A DNA stretch of 64,000 bases from assembly GCF_036227105.1 (NCBI RefSeq), contig NZ_CP109434.1:5924501-5988500 (forward strand). The letters run 5' to 3'. The position numbers and the translations under genes were made by a program. How positions within the stretch are numbered: position 1 is the stretch's first letter; every line of letters starts with the position of its first letter. A model generated the notes under the pieces. It was given only the letters and a program-made list of their open reading frames with translations, had not been told where the DNA came from and did not search any database. Shown here piece by piece: positions 50,161 through 58,457 of the stretch. Origin of the DNA: Amycolatopsis sp. NBC_01488. Lineage in GTDB: Bacteria > Actinomycetota > Actinomycetes > Mycobacteriales > Pseudonocardiaceae.

Positions 50161-51128
50161 TTGGCCACCTCCTCGGCCGGCTCGGCGCCGTGGCCGGTCA
50201 GGGACAGGAAGACGTCGTCGAGGGTCGGCCGGTGCAGGGCGACGTCCTGGACGGCGATGCCCTGGCCGTCGAGCCGGCGCAACGCCTCGATGAGCGCCTT
50301 CGGCCCGGTGTCGACGAGGATCTCCGCGCGCCGCGTGTGGTCGTCGCCGGACGGCTCGCCGGTGCCCACCTCGCGCAGCACCTCGAGGGTGGCCGGCAGG
50401 TCCGCGGCCGAGGCGACGACCAGCTCCAGCCGCTCGCCGCCGATCTGGGCCTTGAGCTCGTCGGCCGTGCCGCGCGCGATCACCCGGCCGTGGTCGATCA
50501 CCACGATCGAGTCGGCGAGCTGGTCAGCCTCTTCGAGGTACTGGGTGGTCAGCAGCACGGTCGTGCCGTCGGCGACCAGTTCCTTGATGACGCCCCAGGT
50601 GTCGAGCCGCCCGCCCGGGTCGAGGCCGGTGGTCGGCTCGTCGAGGACGACGACGGTCGGCTCGGCGACCAGCGCCCCGGCGAGGTCGAGCCGCCGCCGC
50701 ATGCCGCCCGAATAGCCCTTGGCCGGCCGGTCGGCGGCCTCCTCGAGCGCGAACCGCGCCAGCAGCTCGCGGGCGCGCGAGCGGGCCGCGGACTTCCGCC
50801 GTCCGTAGAGCCGTCCGACCATGTAGAGGTTTTCGAAGCCGGTGAGGTTCTCGTCGACGGCCGCGTACTGGCCGGACAGCCCGATCCGCTGCCGCACCTC
50901 GTCGGGCTGGGTCAGGACGTCGTAGCCGGCCACGCGCGCCTCGCCGGAGTCCGGCCGCAGCAGCGTCGTCAGGATGCGGACCGTCGTGGTCTTCCCGGCG
51001 CCGTTCGGGCCGAGCAGGCCGAGCACGCGCCCGGCCGGGATGTCGAGGTCGACGCCGTCGAGCGCGCGGGTCGAACCGTAGGTCTTGACGAGCCCGCGCA
51101 CCTGGACGGCGCTGTCCGGTTCCGGCAT
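50157..51128 (-). CDS. ABC transporter ATP-binding protein (DrrA family)
   Basis: A 323-residue ATPase of the DrrA group. Walker A is GLLGPNGAGKTTT, the Q-loop lies in RIGLSGQYAAVDENLTG, the signature is YSGGMRRRLDLA and Walker B is VVVLDEPTTGLDP. The C-terminal ~80 residues form the DrrA-specific extension (IAVQDVALHRPTLDDVFLSL). It powers the overlapping permease. No regulator is adjacent, so inducers are unknown. Confidence 0.94.
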   Translation of the reverse strand: MPEPDSAVQVRGLVKTYGSTRALDGVDLDIPAGRVLGLLGPNGAGKTTTVRILTTLLRPDSGEARVAGYDVLTQPDEVRQRIGLSGQYAAVDENLTGFENLYMVGRLYGRRKSAARSRARELLARFALEEAADRPAKGYSGGMRRRLDLAGALVAEPTVVVLDEPTTGLDPGGRLDTWGVIKELVADGTTVLLTTQYLEEADQLADSIVVIDHGRVIARGTADELKAQIGGERLELVVASAADLPATLEVLREVGTGEPSGDDHTRRAEILVDTGPKALIEALRRLDGQGIAVQDVALHRPTLDDVFLSLTGHGAEPAEEVAK

Positions 51129-51207
51129 GGCGGTTCCCCTCTCGGTGACACCGCCAAGCTAGGCCACGCTGTCTGCTTTGTCCTCCGGGTTTCTCCCTGA
51201 GGGGAAA

Positions 51208-51717
51208 TTACTTCGCCGCGAGCGTGACGGCGAACTCCGGCGGCGTCCGCAGCGTCTGGAACACCACGCAGTAGCGCTCGGTCAGCTTCTCGAGCGTGGC
51301 GAGCTGGTCTTCGGCAGCGTCGGTGTCCAAAGCGAACGACAGCCGGATCGCGCGGAAGCCCACCGGCGCGTCCTTCGCGACGGCGAGGGTGCCGCGGAAG
51401 TCGAGATCGCCTTCGGCCCGGACCCGGCCGCCGCGCACTTCGAGGCCCAGCGACGTCGCCACCGCCCGCAGTGTCACGCCGGCGCACGCGACGAGCGCTT
51501 CGAGCAGCATGTCGCCGGAGCAGGCGAGGGTGCCGTCGCCGCCGGTCGCCGGGTGCAGCCCGGCTTCGACGACCGCGCGGCCGGTTTCGACCTTGCAGGA
51601 GATGCCGAGAGCGGCAAGCTCGGCGTCCGCGTGCAGCGTGACGAGTGCGGTTTCGGGCCGCTCCCGATACTGCTCCTTCAACGGCGTTTGGGTCGCGCGC
51701 AGCGTTTCGGCATCCAT
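51208..51717 (-). CDS. OsmC-family protein
   Basis: A 169-residue OsmC/Ohr-superfamily protein with the two expected cysteines, in ALVACAGVTLRAVA and ERYCVVFQTL. Members reduce organic hydroperoxides through a Cys pair. A CAGAAT box sits 6 nt before the ATG, in the leaderless-type spacing. It lies between the ABC exporter and the metalloprotease terminator. Peroxidase activity is inferred from the family. Confidence 0.9.
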   Translation of the reverse strand: MDAETLRATQTPLKEQYRERPETALVTLHADAELAALGISCKVETGRAVVEAGLHPATGGDGTLACSGDMLLEALVACAGVTLRAVATSLGLEVRGGRVRAEGDLDFRGTLAVAKDAPVGFRAIRLSFALDTDAAEDQLATLEKLTERYCVVFQTLRTPPEFAVTLAAK

Positions 51718-51746
51718 GCGCCGATTCTGCTCCGGAAAACGAAGAA

Positions 51747-51776
51747 GCGGGGAGATCGGTCGCCCGGTCTCCCCGC
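51747..51776 (-). terminator. Terminator hairpin after metalloprotease gene
   Basis: GCGGGGAGA and TCTCCCCGC form a 9-bp stem that can extend inward through CGG/CCG with one mismatch. It lies 15 bp after the minus-strand metalloprotease stop. Confidence 0.7.
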
Positions 51777-51791
51777 GTCAACGGTCCAGCG

Positions 51792-54068
51792 TCAGCTCAG
51801 GGTGACGGCCACGTCGTCGATGACGAACGAGGTCTGCAGCGAGCTGTCCTCGGTGCCGCTGAAGTTCAGCGCGAGGGTGCCGCCGGCGGCCGACGAGACG
51901 TCGATCGTCTTGAGCGCGTACCCGGACGCCTTGTTCAGGTTGGAGTAGCTGCCGAGGGTGGTGCTGCCGTTGGTCACGGTCAGCTTGTCGTAGGCGGTCG
52001 TGGTGGTCGTCTCCGCCGTGTCGATGTGCAGGTAGAACGTCAGGCTGGCGTGGCAGCCGGCCGGGATGCTCACCGACTGCGCGACCGACTCGGTGTGCGT
52101 GGAGCCGTACCCGTCGAGCCAGGCGCTGTAGGTGCCGCCGTGCGCCGCCTCACCAGAGGAAGCCCACTGGCCGATGGCACCGGTCGTGCCGGTCCAGCTG
52201 CCGCTGCCCGATTCGAAGCCGCCGTTGACGATCTTCTGGCCGGAGCAGCCGCCGGTGGTCCCGACGGTCCACGTGAACGACGCCGTGCCGGTCTTGTTCG
52301 CCGCGTCCTTCGCCGTCACCGTGACGCTCGAGCTGCCCGCGGTGGTCGCGGTGCCCGAGATCGTGCCGGTGGAGGCGTTGATCGACAGGCCGGCCGGCAG
52401 GCCGGTGGCCGACCAGGTGTACGGCGCGGTGCCGCCCGAGGCCGACAGCGGCAGGTTCACCGCGGAGCCGGTCGTGGTCGACTGGTTGCCCGGGTTCGAG
52501 ACGGTGACCGTGCCGGTCGCCGAGCACGTCGGGTCACCCGACTGCGCCGGCACGCTGATCGCGTCCCACGCCGCCTTGACGGTGTTGAACTCGGTGCAGC
52601 TGCCCGGGAACAGGTTCTTCGCCGCGGTCAGCGTCCAGGTGCGGTACTTCAGGTACGAGCTGCCGGTGGTCTTGAGCAGCATCGCGTTGTAGAAGATCTT
52701 CACCGCGTTCTGCACGCCGAGGCCGGTGATCGTCGAGCTGTTGCACGTGGGGCTGGTCGGCTGGCCGTTGGTCGGGTTGGTGCCTTCGGCCAGCAGGTAG
52801 AACCAGTGGTTGCCGGGGCCGGCGGACGCGTGCACCTCACCGCTGGGGACGGAGCTGTCGTAGCAGTTCTTGTCGCCCAGCGCCGACGGGTTGTACATGT
52901 TGCGGATCGGGCCGGAGCCGACCAGGTTGATCTGCTCGCCGACGAGGAAGTCCGGCGTGTCGTACGGCGCCGGCTCGTTCGCGAACCACTCGGTCGAGGC
53001 GCCGAAGACGTCCGCGACGAACTCCTGCGTGCCGTTGCCGGAGATGCCGCCCGGGGTGTGGTCGTCGATGCCGTGGCCGTGCTCGTGCGCGACGACGTCG
53101 ATCGAGCCGATCCACTGGTTCTGCGAGTTGTGACCGATCTGGACCTGGGTGCCGTCGTAGTAGGCGTTCTCGTCGGCCAGGCCGACGCGGATCGGCCAGC
53201 CGCCGCCGTTGCCGTCGAAGCTGTTGCGGCCCAGCCACTGCGAGAGCATCTTGTTCTCGGTCTGCGCGGCGAAGAGCGCGTCGACGCAGCCGGTCTCCCG
53301 GCTGGTCGCGTTGCCGGTGCCCCAGGAGTCGTCCGGGCCGCTGAAGGTGGTGTTGTTGGCCGCGTCCTGGCAGGACGTGTTGGTGATGGCCGGGTCCTTC
53401 ATCGTGTACGTGCTGCCCGAGTGCGTGGTGTCGAGGTGCACCGGGTTCGGGCCGTTCCACGCGCTGGTGCCGTCACCGTTCATGACGTGCTCCTGCGTGT
53501 GGAGCACCTTGCCGGTGGCGGCGTCGACGATGACGTCGAGCCGGCTCGGCCCTTCGGCGTCGCGGCCGACGACGGTGCTCTTCCACGCGAGGGCGGGCGT
53601 GCCGAGCGCGTAGACGACCTGCTGCGCCGGGCTCACGCTGTCCACGGCGGACAGCTGCTGCCGCGCGGTCGCCTCGGCCGCGGCCTTCGTCACCTTCGCG
53701 GTGGTCGAGGCGAGGTTGATCGTCTGGTCCTGCGCAACGGAGGTGCCGAGCACCTGGCCCGTCGAGTTGGTCGCCACGACGAAGTCGCCGCCGACGACCG
53801 GCAGGCCCTTGTAGCTGCGCTCGTAGGGGATGTACTTGAGCCCGTTGGTGGCGGAAATCGCTTTCTGGGCCAGGAAGACGTCGTCCGAGCTGGCGTGCAG
53901 CGCGGCGGGCCTGCCGGCCACGAGACCGGCCGCCGCGCTGACGGCCAGGGTCTGGGCGTCGGGGGTGGCGTTCGGGGTCGTGGGCTGGGCCTGGGCGGCG
54001 GTGGTCGTGCACATCGCGGCGATCAGCGCGCCGCTCGCGGCCAAGACGAGGGGACGTCTCAGTTGCAT
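51792..54068 (-). CDS. Secreted M4 (thermolysin-type) metalloprotease with C-terminal modules
   Basis: A 758-residue secreted protease. A signal peptide (~1-28) leads into an FTP/PepSY propeptide (to ~200). The M4 catalytic domain follows, with zinc ligands His328/His332 in VAHEHGHGIDD, Glu329 as base, and the third ligand in GTQEFVADVFGASTEW. After ~residue 520 comes an Ig-like/putative-Ig domain (GTAPYTWSATGLPAGLSINA) and then a jelly-roll module (NGGFESGSGSWTGTTGAIGQ ... SFVIDDVAVTLS). GGAGGA precedes the ATG. It degrades extracellular protein; the tail modules probably bind substrate or cell wall. Confidence 0.93.
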   Translation of the reverse strand: MQLRRPLVLAASGALIAAMCTTTAAQAQPTTPNATPDAQTLAVSAAAGLVAGRPAALHASSDDVFLAQKAISATNGLKYIPYERSYKGLPVVGGDFVVATNSTGQVLGTSVAQDQTINLASTTAKVTKAAAEATARQQLSAVDSVSPAQQVVYALGTPALAWKSTVVGRDAEGPSRLDVIVDAATGKVLHTQEHVMNGDGTSAWNGPNPVHLDTTHSGSTYTMKDPAITNTSCQDAANNTTFSGPDDSWGTGNATSRETGCVDALFAAQTENKMLSQWLGRNSFDGNGGGWPIRVGLADENAYYDGTQVQIGHNSQNQWIGSIDVVAHEHGHGIDDHTPGGISGNGTQEFVADVFGASTEWFANEPAPYDTPDFLVGEQINLVGSGPIRNMYNPSALGDKNCYDSSVPSGEVHASAGPGNHWFYLLAEGTNPTNGQPTSPTCNSSTITGLGVQNAVKIFYNAMLLKTTGSSYLKYRTWTLTAAKNLFPGSCTEFNTVKAAWDAISVPAQSGDPTCSATGTVTVSNPGNQSTTTGSAVNLPLSASGGTAPYTWSATGLPAGLSINASTGTISGTATTAGSSSVTVTAKDAANKTGTASFTWTVGTTGGCSGQKIVNGGFESGSGSWTGTTGAIGQWASSGEAAHGGTYSAWLDGYGSTHTESVAQSVSIPAGCHASLTFYLHIDTAETTTTTAYDKLTVTNGSTTLGSYSNLNKASGYALKTIDVSSAAGGTLALNFSGTEDSSLQTSFVIDDVAVTLS

Positions 54069-54333
54069 CGAAGGATCTCCTCCGGGCAGGGCGAACCCGG
54101 CCCGGTACAGGCCGGGCCGAGAACGGGGGACGGGAAAACGGTGCTGCTTGGCGGAAACCAGAATCCGGCGCCGAAGGCTCGTGAACAAGCGACTAACGTA
54201 CGGTCTTATCTACTGAACGCAATACTTCTCAAAACAGACATTACTCGCTTTTGGGATCGCCGGGCCTGACTGTCCACTCAGGACTGAGCGGAGATCACCG
54301 CCGTTCGGGTGATCTTTCTCGCATCCGAAACGA
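54069..54333. other. Upstream region of the metalloprotease gene
   Basis: About 265 bp between the protease start and the msrA terminator. It is locally AT-rich (for example around 54190-54250, TACTGAACGCAATACTTCTC), as expected of a regulated promoter. No gene is supported; I did not find a clear operator. Confidence 0.45.
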
Positions 54334-54372
54334 CGAAGGCCCCTTCGCCGGGAATCGGCGAAGGGGCCTTCG
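54334..54372 (-). terminator. Strong terminator hairpin after msrA
   Basis: CGAAGGCCCCTTCGCCG and CGGCGAAGGGGCCTTCG form a perfect 17-bp stem with a 5-base loop, 14 bp after the minus-strand msrA stop. It isolates msrA from the protease gene on the same strand. Confidence 0.85.
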
Positions 54373-54385
54373 TGGTACGAGCGGG

Positions 54386-54901
54386 TCAGGCGGTCTTCTC
54401 GCGCTTCGGGAGCTTCCAGCCCGGGCGCACGAAGTGGCACGTGTACCCGTTCGGGATGCGCTGCAGGTAGTCCTGGTGCTCCGGCTCGGCCTCCCAGAAG
54501 TCGCCCACCGGGGCGACCTCGGTGACGACCTTGCCCGGCCAGAGCCCGGAGGCGTCGACGTCGGCGATCGTGTCCTCGGCGACGCGCTTCTGCTCGTCGT
54601 TTTCGAAGAAGATCGCCGACCGGTAGCTCAGGCCGATGTCGTTGCCCTGGCGGTTCTTCGTCGTCGGGTCGTGCACCTGGAAGAAGAACTCGAGCAGGTC
54701 GCGGAACGTCGTCCGCGCCGGGTCGTAGACCACCTCGATGGCCTCGGCGTGCGTGCCGTGGTTGCGGTAGGTGGCGTTCGGGACGTCGCCGCCGCTGTAA
54801 CCGACCCGGGTCGAGATCACCCCGGGCTGACGGCGGAACAGCTCCTGCATGCCCCAGAAGCAGCCGCCGGCCAGGACGGCCCTCTCGGTTGACGTGGTCA
54901 C
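54386..54901 (-). CDS. msrA: Peptide methionine-S-sulfoxide reductase MsrA
   Basis: A 171-residue MsrA that repairs methionine-S-sulfoxide in proteins. The catalytic cysteine is in the GGCFWGMQELF motif; GYSGGDVPNATYRNHGTHAE and the QVHDPTTKNRQGNDIGLSYR segment are diagnostic. A second Cys in GYTCHFVRPG may act in recycling. The GTG at 54901 has AAGGAG seven bases upstream. It stands alone with a strong terminator; oxidative-stress control is likely but not visible. Confidence 0.95.
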   Translation of the reverse strand: MTTSTERAVLAGGCFWGMQELFRRQPGVISTRVGYSGGDVPNATYRNHGTHAEAIEVVYDPARTTFRDLLEFFFQVHDPTTKNRQGNDIGLSYRSAIFFENDEQKRVAEDTIADVDASGLWPGKVVTEVAPVGDFWEAEPEHQDYLQRIPNGYTCHFVRPGWKLPKREKTA

Positions 54902-54992
54902 GGCGTCACTCCTTCTCCTCGTGTGGTGCTGCCACCTGTACAACTTCGGTGGTCAGCCGATGATTCCACGCGGGGATTACGGAAGCCTGACG

Positions 54993-55199
54993 TCAGCCGG
55001 CCTGGAGCTTCGCCAGGGTGAGCACGTCGCCGCCGATGCCCCAGCCGCCGTCGGCGACCTCCTCGACCAGCACCATCGTGTTCGCGCGGGCGCGGTCGCC
55101 GTAGATCTCGGCGTACAGGTCGGTGGTGCGGGTGACGAGCAGCTCCTTCTGCTCCGGGGTGAGGGTGCCGGCGGGGACCTTGAAGTTGGCGAACGGCAT
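54993..55199 (-). CDS. 4-oxalocrotonate tautomerase-family protein
   Basis: A 68-residue tautomerase. It begins MPFANFKVPAGTLTPEQKEL, so after Met removal the N-terminal Pro acts as catalytic base. VEEVADGGWGIGGDVLTLAK completes the fold. GAAGGA lies before the ATG. It is divergent from a TetR gene 117 bp away that probably regulates it. The substrate of these small enzymes is rarely predictable. Confidence 0.9.
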   Translation of the reverse strand: MPFANFKVPAGTLTPEQKELLVTRTTDLYAEIYGDRARANTMVLVEEVADGGWGIGGDVLTLAKLQAG

Positions 55200-55284
55200 G
55201 TCGTGTCCTTCGTGTTATCGGTGTTGTCGTCCTTGCGTAATCGACGTTAACAGAAGCGGCGAACCGGCGCTACCCCATGCTTGA

Positions 55285-55309
55285 TATCGCTGATACCCGC
55301 TGCTAGCGT
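55285..55309. promoter_or_regulatory. TetR gene promoter with palindrome
   Basis: A TATC-GCT-GATA inverted repeat (55285-55295) precedes TAGCGT (55304-55309), which lies 7 nt before the GTG start at 55317. The palindrome sits where a -35 box would be, so it may be the autoregulatory operator. Confidence 0.5.
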
Positions 55310-55316
55310 CCCTCTC

Positions 55317-55994
55317 GTGGACTCTCGAACGCGGATCCTGGAGGCGGCCGCCGACCTGCTGTCCCGCTCGGCCGACTTCTCCACCCGGGCGGTCTGCGAG
55401 GCCGCGGGCGTCGGCGCGCCCGCGCTGTACCGCCAGTTCGGCGACAAGGACGGCCTGCTCGCCGCCGTCGTCGACCGCGGGTTCGAGCAGTACCTCGACG
55501 GCAAGCGGGCCGCGAAGCCGTCCGAAGACCCGGTGCGCGACCTGCGCGACGGCTGGGACAACCACGTCGCGTTCGCGCTCGGCCACCCCCACCACTACCG
55601 CCTGATGTACTCGGGCCTGTCGACGCCGCCGGGCGCGGCGGCCGAGGCACACGCCCTGCTGCTCGCGGTCCTGGAGCGCTGCGCGGCCGCCGGACGGCTG
55701 AAGCTGCCGCCGCCGCTCGCCGCGCAGATGGTGATGGCGGCCAACGCGGGCGTCGCGCTGTCGATGATCACCCGCCCGGAGCTCTACCCGGTCCCCGGGT
55801 TTTCGGTGCGGGTGCGGGAAAGCGTGCTCGCGGGCGTCCTCGCCGAGGACCGGCCGGAGGCCGACGGCGTCGCGGCCACGGCGACGGCGCTCGCCGCCCG
55901 GCTGCCCGAGACGGTGCCGGGCGACCTGACGGCGGCCGAGGTGACGGTGTTGCGGGAGTGGCTGGCGCGGCTGAGCCTCCACAGTGGACACTGA
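55317..55994 (+). CDS. TetR-family transcriptional regulator
   Basis: A 225-residue TetR protein. The DNA-binding domain is TRILEAAADLLSRSADFSTR plus AVCEAAGVGAPALYRQFGDK; the rest is a helical ligand domain (DNHVAFALGHPHHYRLMYSG). Start is GTG, with a leaderless-type promoter. It is divergent from the tautomerase and the likely regulator of it. The inducer is unknown. Confidence 0.92.
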   Translation: MDSRTRILEAAADLLSRSADFSTRAVCEAAGVGAPALYRQFGDKDGLLAAVVDRGFEQYLDGKRAAKPSEDPVRDLRDGWDNHVAFALGHPHHYRLMYSGLSTPPGAAAEAHALLLAVLERCAAAGRLKLPPPLAAQMVMAANAGVALSMITRPELYPVPGFSVRVRESVLAGVLAEDRPEADGVAATATALAARLPETVPGDLTAAEVTVLREWLARLSLHSGH

Positions 55995-56126
55995 GCCGGA
56001 CGGCCCTGCCCGTTGGACCGTCTGCGCGGACGGCGTCTCGGTTTTGCGTTCCGGGGCGCGATGACGGGGCGGTGAGTGGGACGATGGCCCGGGGGCCGCC
56101 CCGATCCGGCCCCGGGGAGGCGCTCC

Positions 56127-56510
56127 ATGCGCGACCGGAACCCGGCCGTCGCGGAACGGACCAGCGGCGTGCTGGTCGTCGAGATCCGCGGCGAGCTGGA
56201 CATCGCCACCGTGGTGCGGTGGACGACGGTGATCGAAGCCGCCATCTGCGAGCTGCCGGAGCCGCACCTGCTGGTGCTCGACCTCGGGTCGCTGGAGTTC
56301 CTGTCGGCGCGCGGCGTCCGGGGGCTGCTGGAGGCGATGGAGTGCTGCCAGGAGCGCGGGATCGCCGGCTGCCTGATCATCACCCCGGGCAGCGTCGCCG
56401 CCCGGGTGGTGCGCCTGACGGGACTCGCCGACCGGTTCCGGGTGTTCCCGAACCGCCTGACGGCGATCGCCGCCAGCCAGCCGGTCGAGATGCGCTGGCT
56501 ACCCGGCTGA
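56127..56510 (+). CDS. STAS-domain anti-sigma-factor antagonist
   Basis: A 127-residue stand-alone STAS protein of the SpoIIAA/RsbV type (LVVEIRGELDIATVVRWTTV, LLVLDLGSLEFLSARGVRGL). The Ser in FLSARG matches the phosphorylation site used by anti-sigma kinases. GGGGAGG is six bases before the ATG at 56127. No sigma factor or kinase is adjacent, so its partner lies elsewhere. A tandem repeat array follows directly. Confidence 0.92.
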   Translation: MRDRNPAVAERTSGVLVVEIRGELDIATVVRWTTVIEAAICELPEPHLLVLDLGSLEFLSARGVRGLLEAMECCQERGIAGCLIITPGSVAARVVRLTGLADRFRVFPNRLTAIAASQPVEMRWLPG

Positions 56511-56533
56511 CACCGAGGTACCCAGCTTGCCAA

Positions 56534-56701
56534 CTCGCGTACCGGGATGGACGACTCGCGCGCTTGGGCGGTCGGCTTGCGTACCCGGGCGGTCGGCATG
56601 CGCGCCTGGGCAGTCGACTCGTCTACCGAGCCAGTCGGCTCGCGTGCCTGGGCGGTCGGCTTGCGCGCTTGGGCGGTCGGCTCGCGTGCCCAGCCGCACG
56701 A
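56534..56701. repeat. Minisatellite, eight 21-bp units
   Basis: Eight consecutive 21-bp units share the pattern CTCGCGTGCCTGGGCGGTCG plus one base. Inner units 2, 3, 6 and 7 are nearly identical; units 1, 4, 5 and 8 have diverged. The array fills the gap between the STAS gene and a convergent small gene. Because 21 is a multiple of three, all frames give heptapeptide repeats, but no real gene is evident. Confidence 0.85.
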
Positions 56702-56768
56702 CAGGGCTCGGTGTCGAGGTTCCGCCGCGTCGTCGGTCCCGGTACGCGGGTCGTCCGGTGCGGTCGGG

Positions 56769-57074
56769 CTACTCGCCGCGCATCGAGCGGCGGATCTCGG
56801 CGAGCCGGTCCTTGGCCGCCTGGTCGCGGTCGGCGATCTTCTTGTCGAGCGCTTCGGCGGTGTTCTCGGTGCCCAGCCCCGCGACGTCGGCGGCGCCCAG
56901 CGACGTCGTGTAGCGGTTCTCGATCTTGTCGCGCACGAAGTCGAAGCTGGGCACCCCGCCCTCGCTGTAGTCCGGGTCCGGCAGCGGCGGCGAAGGGATC
57001 GCCAGGGCGGCGGTCGGCGTCTCGTCGACGAGTTCGCCGTCCACGACGTTCGGGTCGTCCTGGGGCTTGTCCAT
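56769..57074 (-). CDS. Small conserved-type protein, function unknown
   Basis: A 101-residue acidic protein with an N-terminal Pro-rich part (AIPSPPLPDPDYSEGGVPSF) and a C-terminal charged helix (ALDKKIADRDQAAKDRLAEI). No domain recognised. TAAAGT lies 6 nt before the ATG, so it is probably leaderless. It ends the divergent-free minus pair with the three-helix gene, 9 bp apart. Confidence 0.7.
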   Translation of the reverse strand: MDKPQDDPNVVDGELVDETPTAALAIPSPPLPDPDYSEGGVPSFDFVRDKIENRYTTSLGAADVAGLGTENTAEALDKKIADRDQAAKDRLAEIRRSMRGE

Positions 57075-57083
57075 CTCCCGACT

Positions 57084-57320
57084 TTAGCGCCGGTGCCGGC
57101 CCGCCGGGTCCGCCAAGGACGCACGGACGGCCCGTTCGACGAGGATCGGGACGAAGGCGTGGATCCGCGCTTCGCCGAAGCGCTGCCGCTCTTGTTCGAC
57201 GAGGGAGTGGACCGAGCCCCGGTCCAGGCCCGTGTAGTCCTGGCGCAAGCGGTCTTCGACCACGTGCAGCTGCAGGTCGAGTTGTTCGGACGCGATCGTG
57301 TCGAGCGTCTGGGTAGTCAT
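57084..57320 (-). CDS. Three-helix-bundle (DUF3562-like) small protein
   Basis: A 78-residue helical protein (LQLHVVEDRLRQDYTGLDRG, VHSLVEQERQRFGEARIHAF, VPILVERAVRASLAD). The spacing of helices is that of the three-helix-bundle dimerisation domain common in actinobacteria. Function unknown. It starts at ATG 57320 and is followed after 9 bp by the acidic small gene. Confidence 0.8.
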   Translation of the reverse strand: MTTQTLDTIASEQLDLQLHVVEDRLRQDYTGLDRGSVHSLVEQERQRFGEARIHAFVPILVERAVRASLADPAGRHRR

Positions 57321-57468
57321 GACGGGTTAGTACCGCACCAGAAGAACCCAGGGTGAACGGAAGATGAACGACAGCTGAGAGTCGGCCAGTGGGTAATTCG
57401 GCCGTGGGGCGGCGCGGCCCGGTGGGGAATTCTCGACGCGCACAGCCGGTGTCCGGAGGGAGCGAACC

Positions 57469-58392
57469 ATGAGCGCCGGGGCCTACCGCGCCGAAACCAC
57501 CGAAATGGGGACGGTCGCCAAGGCGGTCGAAGAAGTCGGGTCGTCCTTCCTGTCGACCACCCGTGACCTGGAAGGCCTGGTGCTGGACGCGATGTCGTTC
57601 GCCGGCATCGGCAGCGGGGTCGCCGCCGCGAACTCGGCGTTGCACTCTTCGCTGGGCAGCGCGCTGCAGAAGTTCCTGAGCCTGATCACGAACGTGAACC
57701 AGAACGTCCAGACGGCCGCGAACGGCTACAACGCGGCCGACTCCGACGTCGCGCAGGCCTACGGTGGCGGCCGGCAGACCGCCCAGACCGCCCAGGGCGG
57801 CGGGGGAGCGGCGGCCGCGGCGGCACCGCCGCAGCTCGACCCCCGCGTCGTCGACTCGATCATGCGCTCCGAAGGCGCGACGGGTGAGCAGGGCGGCGTG
57901 CCCGAGGCGTACGGCTTCCGGCAGAACATGCACAACGGCTACGACCGGATCATCGCCGCGCGCGAGCAGTACGGCATCGGCAGCGCGGAGGAACGCGCGG
58001 TCGTCTCGGACCTGATGACCGCGAACGCGCGCACCGCGGGCGCGCTCAACTTCACCGATCCCGGCGCCCAGGCCGCGGTCATGTCCGGCGCGCACATGCG
58101 CGGCGCCGGCGGCGTCCGCGCGATCCTCAACCACATGGCGGGCGACGACATCGTCCGCAGCTCGAACACGATCAGCGACGCGGCGGTCCAGCACGCGCAG
58201 GTCCTCACGCCCGAGCAGTTCCAGCAGGAGTTCCACGACGCGCGCATCGAGTACGACCGGCAGATCTACGGCGACACGACCACGCGCCAGGGCGGCCACA
58301 CGGCGAACTGGTGGGACCGTTACGGCAATGGCCTGACCCAGCGCTATGACCGCGAGCAGAACGAGTTCCTCCAGTTGTCGCAACCTCGATAG
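57469..58392 (+). CDS. Putative secreted effector: WXG100-like N-terminus, lysozyme-like C-terminus
   Basis: A 307-residue protein. Residues ~1-95 are a helical hairpin of ESX/WXG100-like character (MSAGAYRAETTEMGTVAKAV ... NVNQNVQTAANGYNAADSDV). A Gly/Ala-rich linker (AQGGGGAAAAAAPPQLD) leads to a C-terminal domain with RVVDSIMRSEGATGEQGGVP, GALNFTDPGAQAAVMSGAHM and WWDRYGNGLTQRYDREQNEF. The Glu in SEG and the NFTDPGAQAAV pattern suggest a lysozyme-type glycan hydrolase. There is no classical signal peptide, so export by a type VII system is the likely route. Both domain calls are by eye and uncertain. An L,D-transpeptidase gene follows. Confidence 0.75.
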   Translation: MSAGAYRAETTEMGTVAKAVEEVGSSFLSTTRDLEGLVLDAMSFAGIGSGVAAANSALHSSLGSALQKFLSLITNVNQNVQTAANGYNAADSDVAQAYGGGRQTAQTAQGGGGAAAAAAPPQLDPRVVDSIMRSEGATGEQGGVPEAYGFRQNMHNGYDRIIAAREQYGIGSAEERAVVSDLMTANARTAGALNFTDPGAQAAVMSGAHMRGAGGVRAILNHMAGDDIVRSSNTISDAAVQHAQVLTPEQFQQEFHDARIEYDRQIYGDTTTRQGGHTANWWDRYGNGLTQRYDREQNEFLQLSQPR

Positions 58393-58457
58393 CGGTTCGA
58401 AGATCGGGAAACGGGGCATCCTACATCGCGTAGCCGAACGACCACGGGAGGCACACG

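Noticed and set aside
56534..56701. CRISPR array
   Set aside because: The 21-bp units are directly adjacent with no spacers and no cas genes nearby, so it is a tandem repeat.
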